Assembly (NCBI GenBank): GCA_016184455.1
Contig: JACPCS010000105.1
Coordinates: forward strand, 32,940 to 96,939
Reading direction: 5' to 3'
From: Acidobacteriota bacterium
GTDB lineage: Bacteria > Acidobacteriota > Vicinamibacteria > Vicinamibacterales > UBA2999
DNA: 64,000 nt
In this document: piece after piece, positions 51,404 through 58,844 of the stretch
How positions within the stretch are numbered: the first letter of the stretch is position 1
Layout: every line of letters starts with the position of its first letter
Notes under the pieces: generated by a model
Database searches by the model: none
What the model was told of the DNA's origin: nothing
The model's input: only the letters and a program-made list of their open reading frames with translations
Made by a program: the position numbers and the translations under genes

Positions 51404-51568
51404 TTACTGACGATGCTCCCTGGCCGCGTCCCTCGCCGCGCGCTCCTGGATCCGCCGGAGCTGCGCGGCATACGCATCGGCGGCGGCGCGCGAGCCCAGA
51501 ATCCACCCGATCACGATCCCGAGGATGAGGACCGCCGGGATGTAGATGAAATGCGCCGCAGTCGGCAT
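51404..51568 (-). CDS. Small single-span membrane protein at the end of the ccm operon
   Basis: This 54-codon frame runs from ATG 51568 to TAA 51404. It has one membrane helix at residues 7-25 (FIYIPAVLILGIVIGWILG) followed by a charged, Arg-rich helix (AAQLRRIQERAARDAAR). It lies 22 bases after the ccmD-like gene on the same strand and matches the hydrophobic-then-basic layout of CcmD and similar haem-exporter accessory peptides. It was found from the sequence, since it is shorter than usual gene-finding limits. Sequence character and position support a real gene; family is uncertain. Confidence 0.65.
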   Translation of the reverse strand: MPTAAHFIYIPAVLILGIVIGWILGSRAAADAYAAQLRRIQERAARDAAREHRQ

Positions 51569-51590
51569 CTACTCGACCGTTCGAACGGCT

Positions 51591-51884
51591 TCAGGCGCTG
51601 CCGCCCCGTTTGACGTCGCCCTCGAGCCGTTCCAGCTCGCGCTGGACGCTCGTCAGCCGCCGCGCGACCGAGAGCAGATACGCGAAGAGCGCCAGCACGA
51701 CGAAAGAATAGGCGGCCACGAGCATCGGGGCGGCGGGCAGCTGGTCCTGCGGCGGCAGCTGATCGATCGGAATGAACTCGTCCTGCTGCTGCGGCGGCGG
51801 CTGCTGCGCGTACAGCAACACGTAGGCCGGGTCGAGCGAAGCGGACCCGGCGAGCACGAGCAGGAATACAAGTAGCTTCCCCAT
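51591..51884 (-). CDS. ccmD: CcmD-family protein
   Basis: The 97-residue product has a signal-like N-terminus (MGKLLVFLLVLAGSASL), a Pro/Gln-rich stretch (QQPPPQQQDEFIPIDQLPPQ), one membrane helix (MLVAAYSFVVLALFAYLLSV, about 54-73) and a charged coiled segment (ARRLTSVQRELERLEGDVKR). The helix plus coil is the CcmD pattern; CcmD holds the CcmABC complex and the haem chaperone CcmE together. E. coli CcmD has about 69 residues; here the exported Pro-rich head is additional. The ATG overlaps the ccmC stop by one base (TGATG). Confidence 0.82.
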   Translation of the reverse strand: MGKLLVFLLVLAGSASLDPAYVLLYAQQPPPQQQDEFIPIDQLPPQDQLPAAPMLVAAYSFVVLALFAYLLSVARRLTSVQRELERLEGDVKRGGSA

Positions 51885-52546
51885 CACGCATCCATCGAGA
51901 GATACAGCGCATCCACCCGCGCGCGCTGCTCTTCCAGGCGCACACGCAGACGCAGGAGCAGAATGAACAGCAGCAGAAACGTGCCCGCGCTGAACCAGAG
52001 CGGCACGCCGAACGAGGTCGGCAGCGTGGGAACGACGTTGGTCGTCGGGTGAATCGTGCGCCAGTAGTTCACCGAGATGTAGACGAACGGGACGTTCGCC
52101 ATCCCGAAGAGCGCGAGACCCGCCGCCAGCTTGTCCGATCCGGGACCGCCGTACTTGCGCAGGAGCAGATACGCGACCGCGACCATCCACCCCATGAGGC
52201 TCGCCGTCAGGCGCACGTCCCACTGCCACCAGACGCCCCACGCCTTGCGGGCCCACAGCGGCCCGGTGATGAGCGTGATCGCGCCAAAGAGCACGACGAG
52301 CTCCGCCGCCGCCCATGCCAGCCGGTCCTGGCGCGGATCGCCCTTGAAGAGGTATCGCACGCTCGCAATGCCGCAGATGATCGCCCCCAGCAAGAACATC
52401 CACGCCGACGGCAGGTGCACGTAGAAGATCTTCTGCACGAGGCCCATCGTCGACTCGTACGGCGCGCTGGCGATGAGAATCGGCGCCGTCGCAAACATCA
52501 GGCCGCAGACGGCTGCGGCGGGAGTAAACCATCTAGGCATGAGCAC
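51884..52546 (-). CDS. ccmC: Cytochrome c maturation protein CcmC (haem handling)
   Basis: The 220-residue membrane protein has six helices and the tryptophan-rich haem-binding motif ARKAWGVWWQWDVRLTASLM (WWD domain, about residues 100-120). KIFYVHLPSAWMFLLGAIIC and SVNYWRTIHPTTNVVPTLP carry the flanking histidines of the family. CcmC attaches haem to the chaperone CcmE in the periplasm together with CcmAB and CcmD. The gene starts ATG CTC ATG; either ATG fits. It follows ccmB across an 82-base spacer rich in inverted repeats. Confidence 0.94.
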   Translation of the reverse strand: MLMPRWFTPAAAVCGLMFATAPILIASAPYESTMGLVQKIFYVHLPSAWMFLLGAIICGIASVRYLFKGDPRQDRLAWAAAELVVLFGAITLITGPLWARKAWGVWWQWDVRLTASLMGWMVAVAYLLLRKYGGPGSDKLAAGLALFGMANVPFVYISVNYWRTIHPTTNVVPTLPTSFGVPLWFSAGTFLLLFILLLRLRVRLEEQRARVDALYLSMDA

Positions 52547-52550
52547 CCAC

Positions 52551-52616
52551 GGCTTCGGGCTTCAGGCTTTCGGCCCTGAACTTCAGGCATCAGCCTAAAG
52601 CCCAAGGCCCGAAGCC
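52551..52616. repeat. Inverted-repeat spacer between ccmB and ccmC
   Basis: GGCTTCGGGC (52551-52560) pairs with GCCCGAAGCC (52607-52616), and the bases between are variants of GGCTTCAGGC. No coding capacity. It breaks the otherwise overlapping ccm genes and could reduce or separate expression of ccmC-D. Confidence 0.6.
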
Positions 52617-52628
52617 TGAGGCCCAGAG

Positions 52629-53306
52629 TCAATCCGTCATCAACGGCTCGAACGTCCAGAGCGCCAGCGTCAGAAAGACCACGTCGAAGCAGACGAGCAG
52701 CGCCACCCACACCTGCAGGACGCCGGCATCCACCTCTGGCGCCAGCAGCGCGCCGGTCGCGCGCACGCCCGCAATGATGACCGGAACGGTAATGGGATAC
52801 AACAGGACCGGCAGCAGCACGTCGCGGCTGCGGGCACGCACGAGCATGGCGGCGAAGAGCGTACCCACCGCCGCGAAGCCGACCGTGCCGGTCAGCAGAA
52901 TCAGCGCCAGCCAGACCGGGTGTGCGAAGAGGGGTGCCTGGAACAAGAGGGCGACCAGCGGCACGAGGATCACCTCGGCCGCCAGCAGCAGCACGATGAT
53001 GCCCAGCAGCTTGCCCACGTAGACGGCCGGGCGGGCGGCAGGCGCAAGCAGCAGCGCGCGGAGCGTCTCGGCCTGGCGCTCCCGCTCGAACGTCCGGCCG
53101 AGCGCGAGCGTCCCGGCGAACGCGATGGCGATCCAGAGGATCCCGGCCGCGCCGCCCTCGGGCGCGCGCCCCTCCTGCACCAGCGCAAACGCGAAGACGA
53201 GCACGCAGGAGATCGCGAAGAACAACGTCGTGTAGGCGATCTCGAGACTGCGGACCTCGATCGTGAAGTCCTTGCGCAGCACGAGCCAGACGATCTGCGC
53301 GAACAT
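52629..53306 (-). CDS. ccmB: Haem exporter membrane subunit CcmB
   Basis: The 225-residue protein from ATG 53306 has six membrane helices and the CcmB features QIVWLVLRKDFTIEVRSLE, GTLALGRTFERERQAETLR and AARPAVYVGKLLGIIVLL. With CcmA it forms the ABC complex that releases holo-CcmE. The ATG overlaps the ccmA stop by one base (TAATG). Its end is followed by the inverted-repeat spacer. A longer reading upstream in this frame is antisense-like shadow of ccmA and is rejected. Confidence 0.94.
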   Translation of the reverse strand: MFAQIVWLVLRKDFTIEVRSLEIAYTTLFFAISCVLVFAFALVQEGRAPEGGAAGILWIAIAFAGTLALGRTFERERQAETLRALLLAPAARPAVYVGKLLGIIVLLLAAEVILVPLVALLFQAPLFAHPVWLALILLTGTVGFAAVGTLFAAMLVRARSRDVLLPVLLYPITVPVIIAGVRATGALLAPEVDAGVLQVWVALLVCFDVVFLTLALWTFEPLMTD

Positions 53307-54073
53307 TACCCGTTGGTCCGGCTCAAGCCGGACGCGACGTTGGGGCGGGTCATGATGTCGCGGTACATCGCACGCAGGGCATCCGGACGGTCGGCTGCGT
53401 GCACCATCCGCCCGTCCCGCAGAAACACCGCCCGGTCGAGGAGATCCTCGGCCAGGTCGAGGTCGTGGGTCGCCAGCACGATGATCGCTCCGCTCGCGCG
53501 AAGCGTCTGGAGGCGGCGGCCGAGCGCCGCCGCGGACCCGTCGTCGAGACCCGTGAAGGGCTCGTCGAGGAGCAGTAGCCGCGGCTGATGGATCAGCGCC
53601 CGCTCGAGCGCGACGCGCTGCCGCATGCCCCGCGAGAAGCTCGACACGGGATCGTTGCCGCGATCGGACAGGCCGGCGGCCTCCAGCGCCGCGTCCGCCG
53701 CAGCCCGGCGATCGGGCAGCCCATACAAGCCTGCGAAGAACTCGAGGTTCTCGCGCGCCGTCAGCTCCGGGTAGAGAAAGAGGTCGTGACCGAGGACGCC
53801 AATCGAGGCGCGCAACCCGGCGCCGTGCGCGCCGGCCACATGGTCGCCGTATCGAATCGTGCCGCTCGTGGGGCGGAGCAGCGTCGCCAGCAGCGCCAGC
53901 ATCGTCGATTTGCCGGCGCCGTTCGGTCCGAGCAGGCCCAGGATCGCGCCGCGGTCGGCGCGAAACGTGATGCGCGAGAGCGCCCGGCGGCGGCCGAAAT
54001 GGCGCGAGACGTCTTCGACCGCCAGATAGTCGAATTCCGCGACGGCCTGGCCTGAGCGAAGTCGAGGGTTCAC
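53306..54073 (-). CDS. ccmA: Haem exporter ATP-binding subunit CcmA
   Basis: The 255-residue ABC ATPase has Walker A LLGPNGAGKSTMLALLATLL, the signature SSFSRGMRQRVALERALIH, Walker B LLLLDEPFTGLDDGSAAALG and the H-loop VLATHDLDLAEDLL. It powers release of haem-loaded CcmE. Start is the GTG at 54073, which overlaps the upstream stop (GTGA). Both ends are unusual: the first ten residues (NPRLRSGQAV) come from a CCTGAGCGAAGTCGAGGG repeat, and the last residues (ASGLSRTNG) come from a GTCCGGCT hairpin copy. The catalytic core is complete. Confidence 0.95.
   Translation of the reverse strand: MNPRLRSGQAVAEFDYLAVEDVSRHFGRRRALSRITFRADRGAILGLLGPNGAGKSTMLALLATLLRPTSGTIRYGDHVAGAHGAGLRASIGVLGHDLFLYPELTARENLEFFAGLYGLPDRRAAADAALEAAGLSDRGNDPVSSFSRGMRQRVALERALIHQPRLLLLDEPFTGLDDGSAAALGRRLQTLRASGAIIVLATHDLDLAEDLLDRAVFLRDGRMVHAADRPDALRAMYRDIMTRPNVASGLSRTNG
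53316..53333. repeat. GTCCGGCT-CA-AGCCGGAC hairpin inside the 3' end of ccmA
   Basis: Second copy of the hairpin seen after ligA. It is in frame and codes the C-terminal residues SGLSRT of CcmA. Confidence 0.75.
54051..54068. repeat. Repeat-like segment at the 5' end of ccmA
   Basis: CCTGAGCGAAGTCGAGGG on the plus strand (minus strand CCCTCGACTTCGCTCAGG). I recall this string as a frequent dispersed motif in several high-GC phyla; only one copy is in the window, so its repeat nature is from memory, not shown here. Confidence 0.45.
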
Positions 54074-55314
54074 GCCGCGAGGTCCCTGCCCCCTCCCTGC
54101 GGACCCGTGCCGGTCTCGTCGAGCTCACCGTAGATGTGTTCGAGCTCGGCCAGAATCCGCTGGCGGCGCGCCTCCTCCGGCGCGGCAAGACCGCCCTTGC
54201 GCAGCCGACGCTCCTCGAGCCCGGCGACCTCCGACAGCAGCTTGTCGCGGCGGGAGATCAGCCGCCGACGGGAATCGGCGCTGCGGACCGGCGTCGTGAG
54301 CGCGAACCAGGCGCCGATGCCGATAATCGCGCCGGCAATCCCGAGCGCCACGTACCGCGGTATCGGGCTGTGCACGGGCACGTTGACGAGCTCGATCGCG
54401 AGCGTGCCGCCGGCAGGAATCGCAGGCCCACTCGCCAGCAGAAACGGCGTCCCGCTTTCCGCGTTGACTTCGCCGACGGTTGAAAACTGCGGCGAGGTCA
54501 TCGTGACCGCGCCGACCTTCTCCAGCGCGACCGTCAGCTGCTCCATGGCCGCCGGCCAGCGCTGCTCGACCCTGACGCGCGAGCTGTCGTAGAGCAACCG
54601 GAAGGCGATCTGCACCGACGTCGTCCCGGGGGCGAACGGGCCGGTCACGGTGACGCGATCGCCGCTCACGCTCGCGTTCGGCGACGAGCCTTCCAGCGTG
54701 GCCGCGCCGGCGGCGCCCGACGGCAGGTCGAGCATCAGCGGCCCGCCGATGTCGACCGGTGCGCTGGTCGTATTGAGGATCTCGAGGATGTAGAAGACCT
54801 GCAGCGTGTCGTCCCGGAACTCCATCAGGACACGGGTGTTCGGGCTGAACACGACGGTGCCCTTCACCGGCGGTCTCGCTGCCGCCGCCGCGTCGTCGGC
54901 GGCCTTCTGCTTCGCGAGCTCGGCCAGGCCGGCCACGAGAATGACGCGCAATCCACCTGAGGTCGGGATCGTGAACGGCTCCGAGACCAGCTCCTCCCCA
55001 TTCACGGTTGCGCGCGCGCGACCGGCGACGCCGCCAGGAACGCCCGTAAAGGTCGCCCGCCCCTGATCGTCGGTCTTGGCCGTGCGCGGCGTACCATCCG
55101 CGGTGAGCTGCACCTCCTGGCCGACGACATTGTTGGCCAGCGCTTCACGCACGACGCGGACGGTCACCGTACCGGGAGGCAGGTCCGCGGCCGGTATCGC
55201 GCGGCCGTGCATCAGCGCGGGATCCGGCATCTGCGCCGCGCCAATCCCGACTCCCACGACCCACATCCCAACTCCCACGAGGAGGCGACGAGCGAAGCGT
55301 TGGGGCTTGGTCAT
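54070..55314 (-). CDS. Membrane-anchored protein of the ccm operon with carboxypeptidase-regulatory-like domain
   Basis: The 414-residue protein from ATG 55314 has a signal or anchor segment (residues 11-28, VGVGMWVVGVGIGAA) coded by GTGGGAGT-type repeats. A beta-sandwich of the carboxypeptidase regulatory kind follows (QEVQLTADGTPRTAKTDDQG), then a second beta-rich domain (about 140-310). One membrane helix is near 323-342 (VALGIAGAIIGIGAWFAL), and a cytoplasmic helical tail ends the protein (ISRRDKLLSEVAGLEERRLR and RRQRILAELEHIYGELDET). The tail resembles the helical hairpin of CcmI. Position between the zinc-ribbon gene and ccmA, with four-base overlaps on both sides, argues for a cytochrome c maturation role. 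No established function. Confidence 0.82.
   Translation of the reverse strand: MTKPQRFARRLLVGVGMWVVGVGIGAAQMPDPALMHGRAIPAADLPPGTVTVRVVREALANNVVGQEVQLTADGTPRTAKTDDQGRATFTGVPGGVAGRARATVNGEELVSEPFTIPTSGGLRVILVAGLAELAKQKAADDAAAAARPPVKGTVVFSPNTRVLMEFRDDTLQVFYILEILNTTSAPVDIGGPLMLDLPSGAAGAATLEGSSPNASVSGDRVTVTGPFAPGTTSVQIAFRLLYDSSRVRVEQRWPAAMEQLTVALEKVGAVTMTSPQFSTVGEVNAESGTPFLLASGPAIPAGGTLAIELVNVPVHSPIPRYVALGIAGAIIGIGAWFALTTPVRSADSRRRLISRRDKLLSEVAGLEERRLRKGGLAAPEEARRQRILAELEHIYGELDETGTGPQGGGRDLAA
55243..55279 (-). repeat. GTGGGAGT-type repeat coding a signal peptide core
   Basis: On the minus strand units GTGGGAGTTGGGATGTGGG and GTGGGAGTCGGGATT follow one another. They code the Val/Gly-rich hydrophobic core of the 414-residue protein. 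Confidence 0.6.
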
Positions 55315-55952
55315 TGGGAGTTGGGAGTTGAGAGTGCCGCGCCGCACTGTTTGCAGAAGCGCGCATCGGTGTCGTTCTGGGTCTTGCAGGATGCGCACAC
55401 GCCGCGGGACGGCGTAGTCCGCCCCACGCGCTTCTCGACCTCCTTTTCGATCGCCTCGCGGTATCCCACGCCGGCATCGAGCTGCCGCAGCAGCCCGGCC
55501 GCGCGCACGCGCAGACGCGCCGTCATCTCCGCGAAGTCCTTGTCCGACACCTTCCCCATGGCATGGTCGAACTCGAGGTCCTTGATCGAGCGCAGGACGA
55601 GCGTCTTCTCGCGCTCGAGCGCGGCCCGCGTACGGCCGCCGAGGATCTGCGGCCCCGAGGCCTCCTCGCTTCCCGTGAACGGCGCCAGCGTCCGCCACGC
55701 CGCCAGTCCCACGAGCGCCGCGGCGAAGATCGTCAGGCTGAGGAGGATGACGCCCGCCGGCGTCTGTCCCTCTGACACGAAGACCACGGCCGTCGCGCCA
55801 ATCAGGCCCGCGAGCGTGAACAGCTGCCACGGCTCGAAGCCGGGGTCCCCATCGCGCACGCCTGCGCGATGGGGTGGCAGCGCGTCGGACGTCGTGTCCG
55901 GCTTCAGCCGGACCTGGGCGTGAATGTCAGTCGAGGTTTCTGAGCTCATCAT
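55311..55952 (-). CDS. Two-helix membrane protein with CcmI-like hairpin and C-terminal zinc ribbon
   Basis: The product has 213 residues from ATG 55952, or 182 from GTG 55859. Two adjacent membrane helices (about 44-88, LFTLAGLIGATAVVFVSEGQ and VILLSLTIFAAALVGLAAW) are followed by a helical segment ALEREKTLVLRSIKDLEFDH and KVSDKDFAEMTARLRVRAAG, close to the pattern after the first helices of CcmI/CycH. A zinc ribbon ends the protein (Cys186, Cys189, Cys200, Cys203). The N-terminal 31 residues include [10 protein letters not shown], coded by a dispersed hairpin repeat, and overlap ccmFH by 26 bases; STPNSQ at the end is coded by TTGGGAG heptamers. Probable cytochrome c maturation accessory; inference from context. 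Confidence 0.82.
   Translation of the reverse strand: MMSSETSTDIHAQVRLKPDTTSDALPPHRAGVRDGDPGFEPWQLFTLAGLIGATAVVFVSEGQTPAGVILLSLTIFAAALVGLAAWRTLAPFTGSEEASGPQILGGRTRAALEREKTLVLRSIKDLEFDHAMGKVSDKDFAEMTARLRVRAAGLLRQLDAGVGYREAIEKEVEKRVGRTTPSRGVCASCKTQNDTDARFCKQCGAALSTPNSQ
55314..55334. repeat. Three TTGGGAG-type heptamers at a gene junction
   Basis: TTGGGAG, TTGGGAG, TTGAGAG in tandem, coding (on the minus strand) the last residues of the zinc-ribbon protein and abutting the next ATG. Same heptamer as at 48767-48787. Confidence 0.75.
55847..55874. repeat. Perfect 12-base-pair hairpin near the start of the zinc-ribbon gene
   Basis: CCCCATCGCGCA (55847-55858), loop CGCC, and the exact complement TGCGCGATGGGG (55863-55874). 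The alternative GTG start codon at 55859-55857 begins in the loop. Confidence 0.7.
55896..55913. repeat. GTCCGGCT-TC-AGCCGGAC hairpin inside a coding region
   Basis: Third copy of the dispersed hairpin, in frame near the 5' end of the zinc-ribbon gene (VRLKPDT) if the ATG at 55952 is used. Confidence 0.75.
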
Positions 55953-58386
55953 CCAGGCGGGCGCTGAGCGCCGGGTCGATGCCCGTCTCGGCGCCGGCCA
56001 CGGCCACGGTGCGGCTCGACCACCGGCGGGCCGTCACGACGACCGCGATGAGTGCCGTCAGCGCCGCGAGGTAGGGAAACAGCCAGGCAAGGCGGTTGAA
56101 CCCGCGGTCGACAGGCGCCGCCAGCACCGCCTCGCTGCCGAAGTCGCGGATGAAGGCGGCGATCACCTCGTCGTGATTCTTGCCCTCGGCGAGGAACTGC
56201 CGCAGCTTCGCCGTCTGCGTGGCGTGCCCCTGGCAGTTGAACATGCCGCAGTCGTTGAGCGGCCGCCGGCACCCGCAGGTGCAGAGGATCTCCCCTTCGA
56301 GCTGCCGCTCGAGCACGCCGCGCTGCTCAGGCGAGATGGTCTGCGCGCTCTGCGCGATGACCGCCGTGGGCCACAGCACCAGCGACAGCAGCAGGAGCGA
56401 CGTGGTGACGGCCCCTTCCGGCACGCGCGCCAGCGCGAAGGCAAATACCGTCTCGGGCAGGAGCGCGATGAGCGTCCCGACGGCCATGATGCCGAAGCCG
56501 ACCCACACCCAGTTGACCAGCGGGTTGACGACGATCTGCATGCTCGCGCTCTGCTCTTCGAGATTGAACGCGGGCATCACGAGGTAGATGTCTTCGGAGA
56601 ACGAGCGGCGGATCGCGACCTCGGTGGTCGGCTCGTCTTCGTGCTTGCGGAAGAACCACTTGGCCGGATACATCCGGCCGATCTCCTCGCCATCACGGAG
56701 CACGGTGGTGTGCCCCGTGATCATCTGCTTCTGGCCGTCGTCGGTGACGCGCACTGCGTCGAGCCGCACGACGAAGTTGCCGACCTCGGTCTGCTGCCCC
56801 GGCTTGAGCAGGACCTGCTCGTCGAGCTTGAATCCCTCGCCGGCAAAGCCGAGGAACAGCAGGACGATCCCGACGTGGACGATGTAGCCGCCGTAGCGCC
56901 GCTTGTTGCGCGCCACGAGGCCAATGAGAGCGGTGAGCACGTCGGTGCCCGTGGCCTGCTGCCGCACGCGTGCGCCGCGCCAGAACTCCTGGCCGACCGT
57001 GCCGATCACGAACCCGCAGAGCGCGAAGCAGATTCCCGAGGTCCAGACGCGCACGCCGAGCGCCACGAGCGCCCCGCCGACCGCGACGGCGGTGACGATC
57101 GGGACCAGGAACTGATCGCGCAGATTGGCCAGCGTCGATTTGCGCCATGCCAGCAGCGGCCCGATGCCGGTGAGCAGCAGCAGCGTCAGGCCGATCGGCA
57201 GCATCCACTTGTTGAAGAATGGCGGGCCGACCGTCAGCCGCTCCCCCGTGACCGCTTCGCTCAGGGTCGGGAACATCGTCGCGAAGAGGACGAAGAAGGC
57301 GGAGAAGAGGAGGATCCAGTTATTTGCGAGGAACGCCGCCTCGCGGGAGATCCACGAATCGAGCTCGTTGCGGGCGCGAAGCAGCGGCAGACGGTAGATG
57401 ACGAACCCGAAGCTGATGGCCAGCGTGCCGACCATGAAGATCGTGAACAGCCGCGCCAGCTCCGGATCCTCGCCGAAGGCGTGCACCGACTGCACGACGC
57501 CCGACCGCGTCATGAACGTGCCGAAGATCGTCAGGAAGAACGTGAGGATGACGAGCGTCACGTTCCAGACGCGCAGCATGCCGCGCCGCTCCTGCACCAT
57601 GACCGAATGCAGAAACGCGGTCGCCGTGAACCAGGGGAGCAACCCGGCGTTCTCCACCGGATCCCAGCCCCAGTAGCCGCCCCACCCGAGCTCTTCATAC
57701 GCCCAGATCATGCCGAGGCCAAGGCCGATCGACAGGAAGAGCCAGGAGATCATCGTCCAGCGGCGCACGGCGCGCAGCCACGAGTCGTCGAGGTATCCGG
57801 TGATGAGCGCCGCCATGCCGAACGCGAACGGAATCGTCAGTCCGACGAACCCCGTGTACATGGTGGGCGGATGGATCACCATGTAGAAGTTCTGCAGCAG
57901 CGGGTTGAGCCCCTCGCCGTCGGCGGGGTTCTCCGTCAGGTACGTCTCGAACGGGTTGTTGTGGATGATCATCAGGAACAGGAAGAACATCTGCACGACG
58001 GCGATGACTGCCACCACGTACGGGATGAGCTCCCGGTGGCGCTCCCTGTTCACGTAGACCGCCGTGCTGCCGAAGACCGACAGCAGGAAGACCCAGAACA
58101 TGATCGAGCCGTCGAGCCCGCCCCAGTACGACGTGATCTTGTAGAAGAGCGGCTGGACGGAGTCGGAATAGCGCGCGACGTACCTGATCGTGTAGTCGCC
58201 GGCGACGAAGGCGTAGATGATGATCGACGAGGCCGCCGTCATGATCGCGGCGACCAGGTAGAAGGCACCGACGCCGCTGTCCATCAGCGGGCGCGAGCGC
58301 CGCCCGGCGCCGGCGACCGATGCGGCGAGCGCGTACGCGCAGACCACGAACGCAGTGAGGAGAAGGTAGAACCCGAGGGTTGCCAT
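55927..58386 (-). CDS. ccmF: CcmF-CcmH fusion protein (haem lyase and thiol-reductase parts)
   Basis: Residues 1-660 are CcmF, the membrane haem lyase that moves haem from CcmE to apocytochrome c: SYWGGLDGSIMFWVFLLS, MVIHPPTMYTGFVGLTIPFA, the WWD motif GWGGYWGWDPVENAGLLPW (about residue 232) and the periplasmic histidines. After a last CcmF helix comes a CcmH/CcmL-like domain (about 685-760) with GEILCTCGCRRPLNDCGMF (Cys702, 704, 706, 713, 718) and AFIRDFGSEAVLAAP, then one membrane helix. The cysteine arrangement differs from the LRCxxC site of proteobacterial CcmH. CcmF and CcmH are separate proteins in most bacteria. ccmE lies 16 bases upstream; the zinc-ribbon gene overlaps the 3' end. 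Confidence 0.95.
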   Translation of the reverse strand: MATLGFYLLLTAFVVCAYALAASVAGAGRRSRPLMDSGVGAFYLVAAIMTAASSIIIYAFVAGDYTIRYVARYSDSVQPLFYKITSYWGGLDGSIMFWVFLLSVFGSTAVYVNRERHRELIPYVVAVIAVVQMFFLFLMIIHNNPFETYLTENPADGEGLNPLLQNFYMVIHPPTMYTGFVGLTIPFAFGMAALITGYLDDSWLRAVRRWTMISWLFLSIGLGLGMIWAYEELGWGGYWGWDPVENAGLLPWFTATAFLHSVMVQERRGMLRVWNVTLVILTFFLTIFGTFMTRSGVVQSVHAFGEDPELARLFTIFMVGTLAISFGFVIYRLPLLRARNELDSWISREAAFLANNWILLFSAFFVLFATMFPTLSEAVTGERLTVGPPFFNKWMLPIGLTLLLLTGIGPLLAWRKSTLANLRDQFLVPIVTAVAVGGALVALGVRVWTSGICFALCGFVIGTVGQEFWRGARVRQQATGTDVLTALIGLVARNKRRYGGYIVHVGIVLLFLGFAGEGFKLDEQVLLKPGQQTEVGNFVVRLDAVRVTDDGQKQMITGHTTVLRDGEEIGRMYPAKWFFRKHEDEPTTEVAIRRSFSEDIYLVMPAFNLEEQSASMQIVVNPLVNWVWVGFGIMAVGTLIALLPETVFAFALARVPEGAVTTSLLLLSLVLWPTAVIAQSAQTISPEQRGVLERQLEGEILCTCGCRRPLNDCGMFNCQGHATQTAKLRQFLAEGKNHDEVIAAFIRDFGSEAVLAAPVDRGFNRLAWLFPYLAALTALIAVVVTARRWSSRTVAVAGAETGIDPALSARLDDELRNLD

Positions 58387-58402
58387 CAGTCAGCTCCCCG
58401 GG

Positions 58403-58822
58403 CTACGGCGTGCCGTTGCCTGTCGTCCCGGCCGCCGCTCCGACCTGTGGCTCGTACTTCGACGGGCATTTCGCCGTCATGCCGGTCGCGTGAAAGCCGT
58501 CCGGCGCGAGCGTGCCCTGCAGCACGACCTCGGACTCGTTCTGGAACGTGTCGGGCACGATGCCGGTGTAGGTGGCGCGGAGCACCTGGCCTTCGCGGTG
58601 AATCTCGAAGCTGTACTCGAGCGAGTCGCGCTTCCGCCGGATGTCGCGGGCGTATCCGTGGACCTGAAGCGGCTTGCCGTACCACGCATCCGGCTGAGCC
58701 ATCACTTCGTCCACATATTTGTAGTACTGCGCGCTTTCCCCGAGTGTCGAATACAGCAGGACCCCGAACACGGTGGTGAGTACGAGGCCGGTCAGCCCGA
58801 CCTTGACGGCTTTGTGGCTCAT
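58403..58822 (-). CDS. ccmE: Haem chaperone CcmE, C-x3-Y type
   Basis: The 139-residue protein from ATG 58822 has an N-terminal membrane anchor (VGLTGLVLTTVFGVLLYS) and the OB-fold of CcmE (QVHGYARDIRRKRDSLEY, VLRATYTGIVPDTFQNESE, VVLQGTLAPDGFHATGMTA). CcmE covalently binds haem in the periplasm and hands it to CcmF. In most bacteria the haem binds the His of an AKHDExY motif; here the site is AKCPSKYEP, with Cys119 and Tyr123. This is the C-x3-Y variant known from some deltaproteobacteria and archaea. maf lies 22 bases upstream, and a CTGGTAT hairpin (58838-58856) overlaps the maf stop. Confidence 0.94.
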   Translation of the reverse strand: MSHKAVKVGLTGLVLTTVFGVLLYSTLGESAQYYKYVDEVMAQPDAWYGKPLQVHGYARDIRRKRDSLEYSFEIHREGQVLRATYTGIVPDTFQNESEVVLQGTLAPDGFHATGMTAKCPSKYEPQVGAAAGTTGNGTP

Positions 58823-58844
58823 AGATTTAACGGCGCTCTGGTAT

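Noticed and set aside
55924..58779. Very long open frame (about 950 codons) on the plus strand across ccmFH
   Set aside because: It is antisense to the membrane protein CcmF; the translation is Arg/Asp/His-rich without domains, as expected when the complement of a high-GC hydrophobic gene is read.
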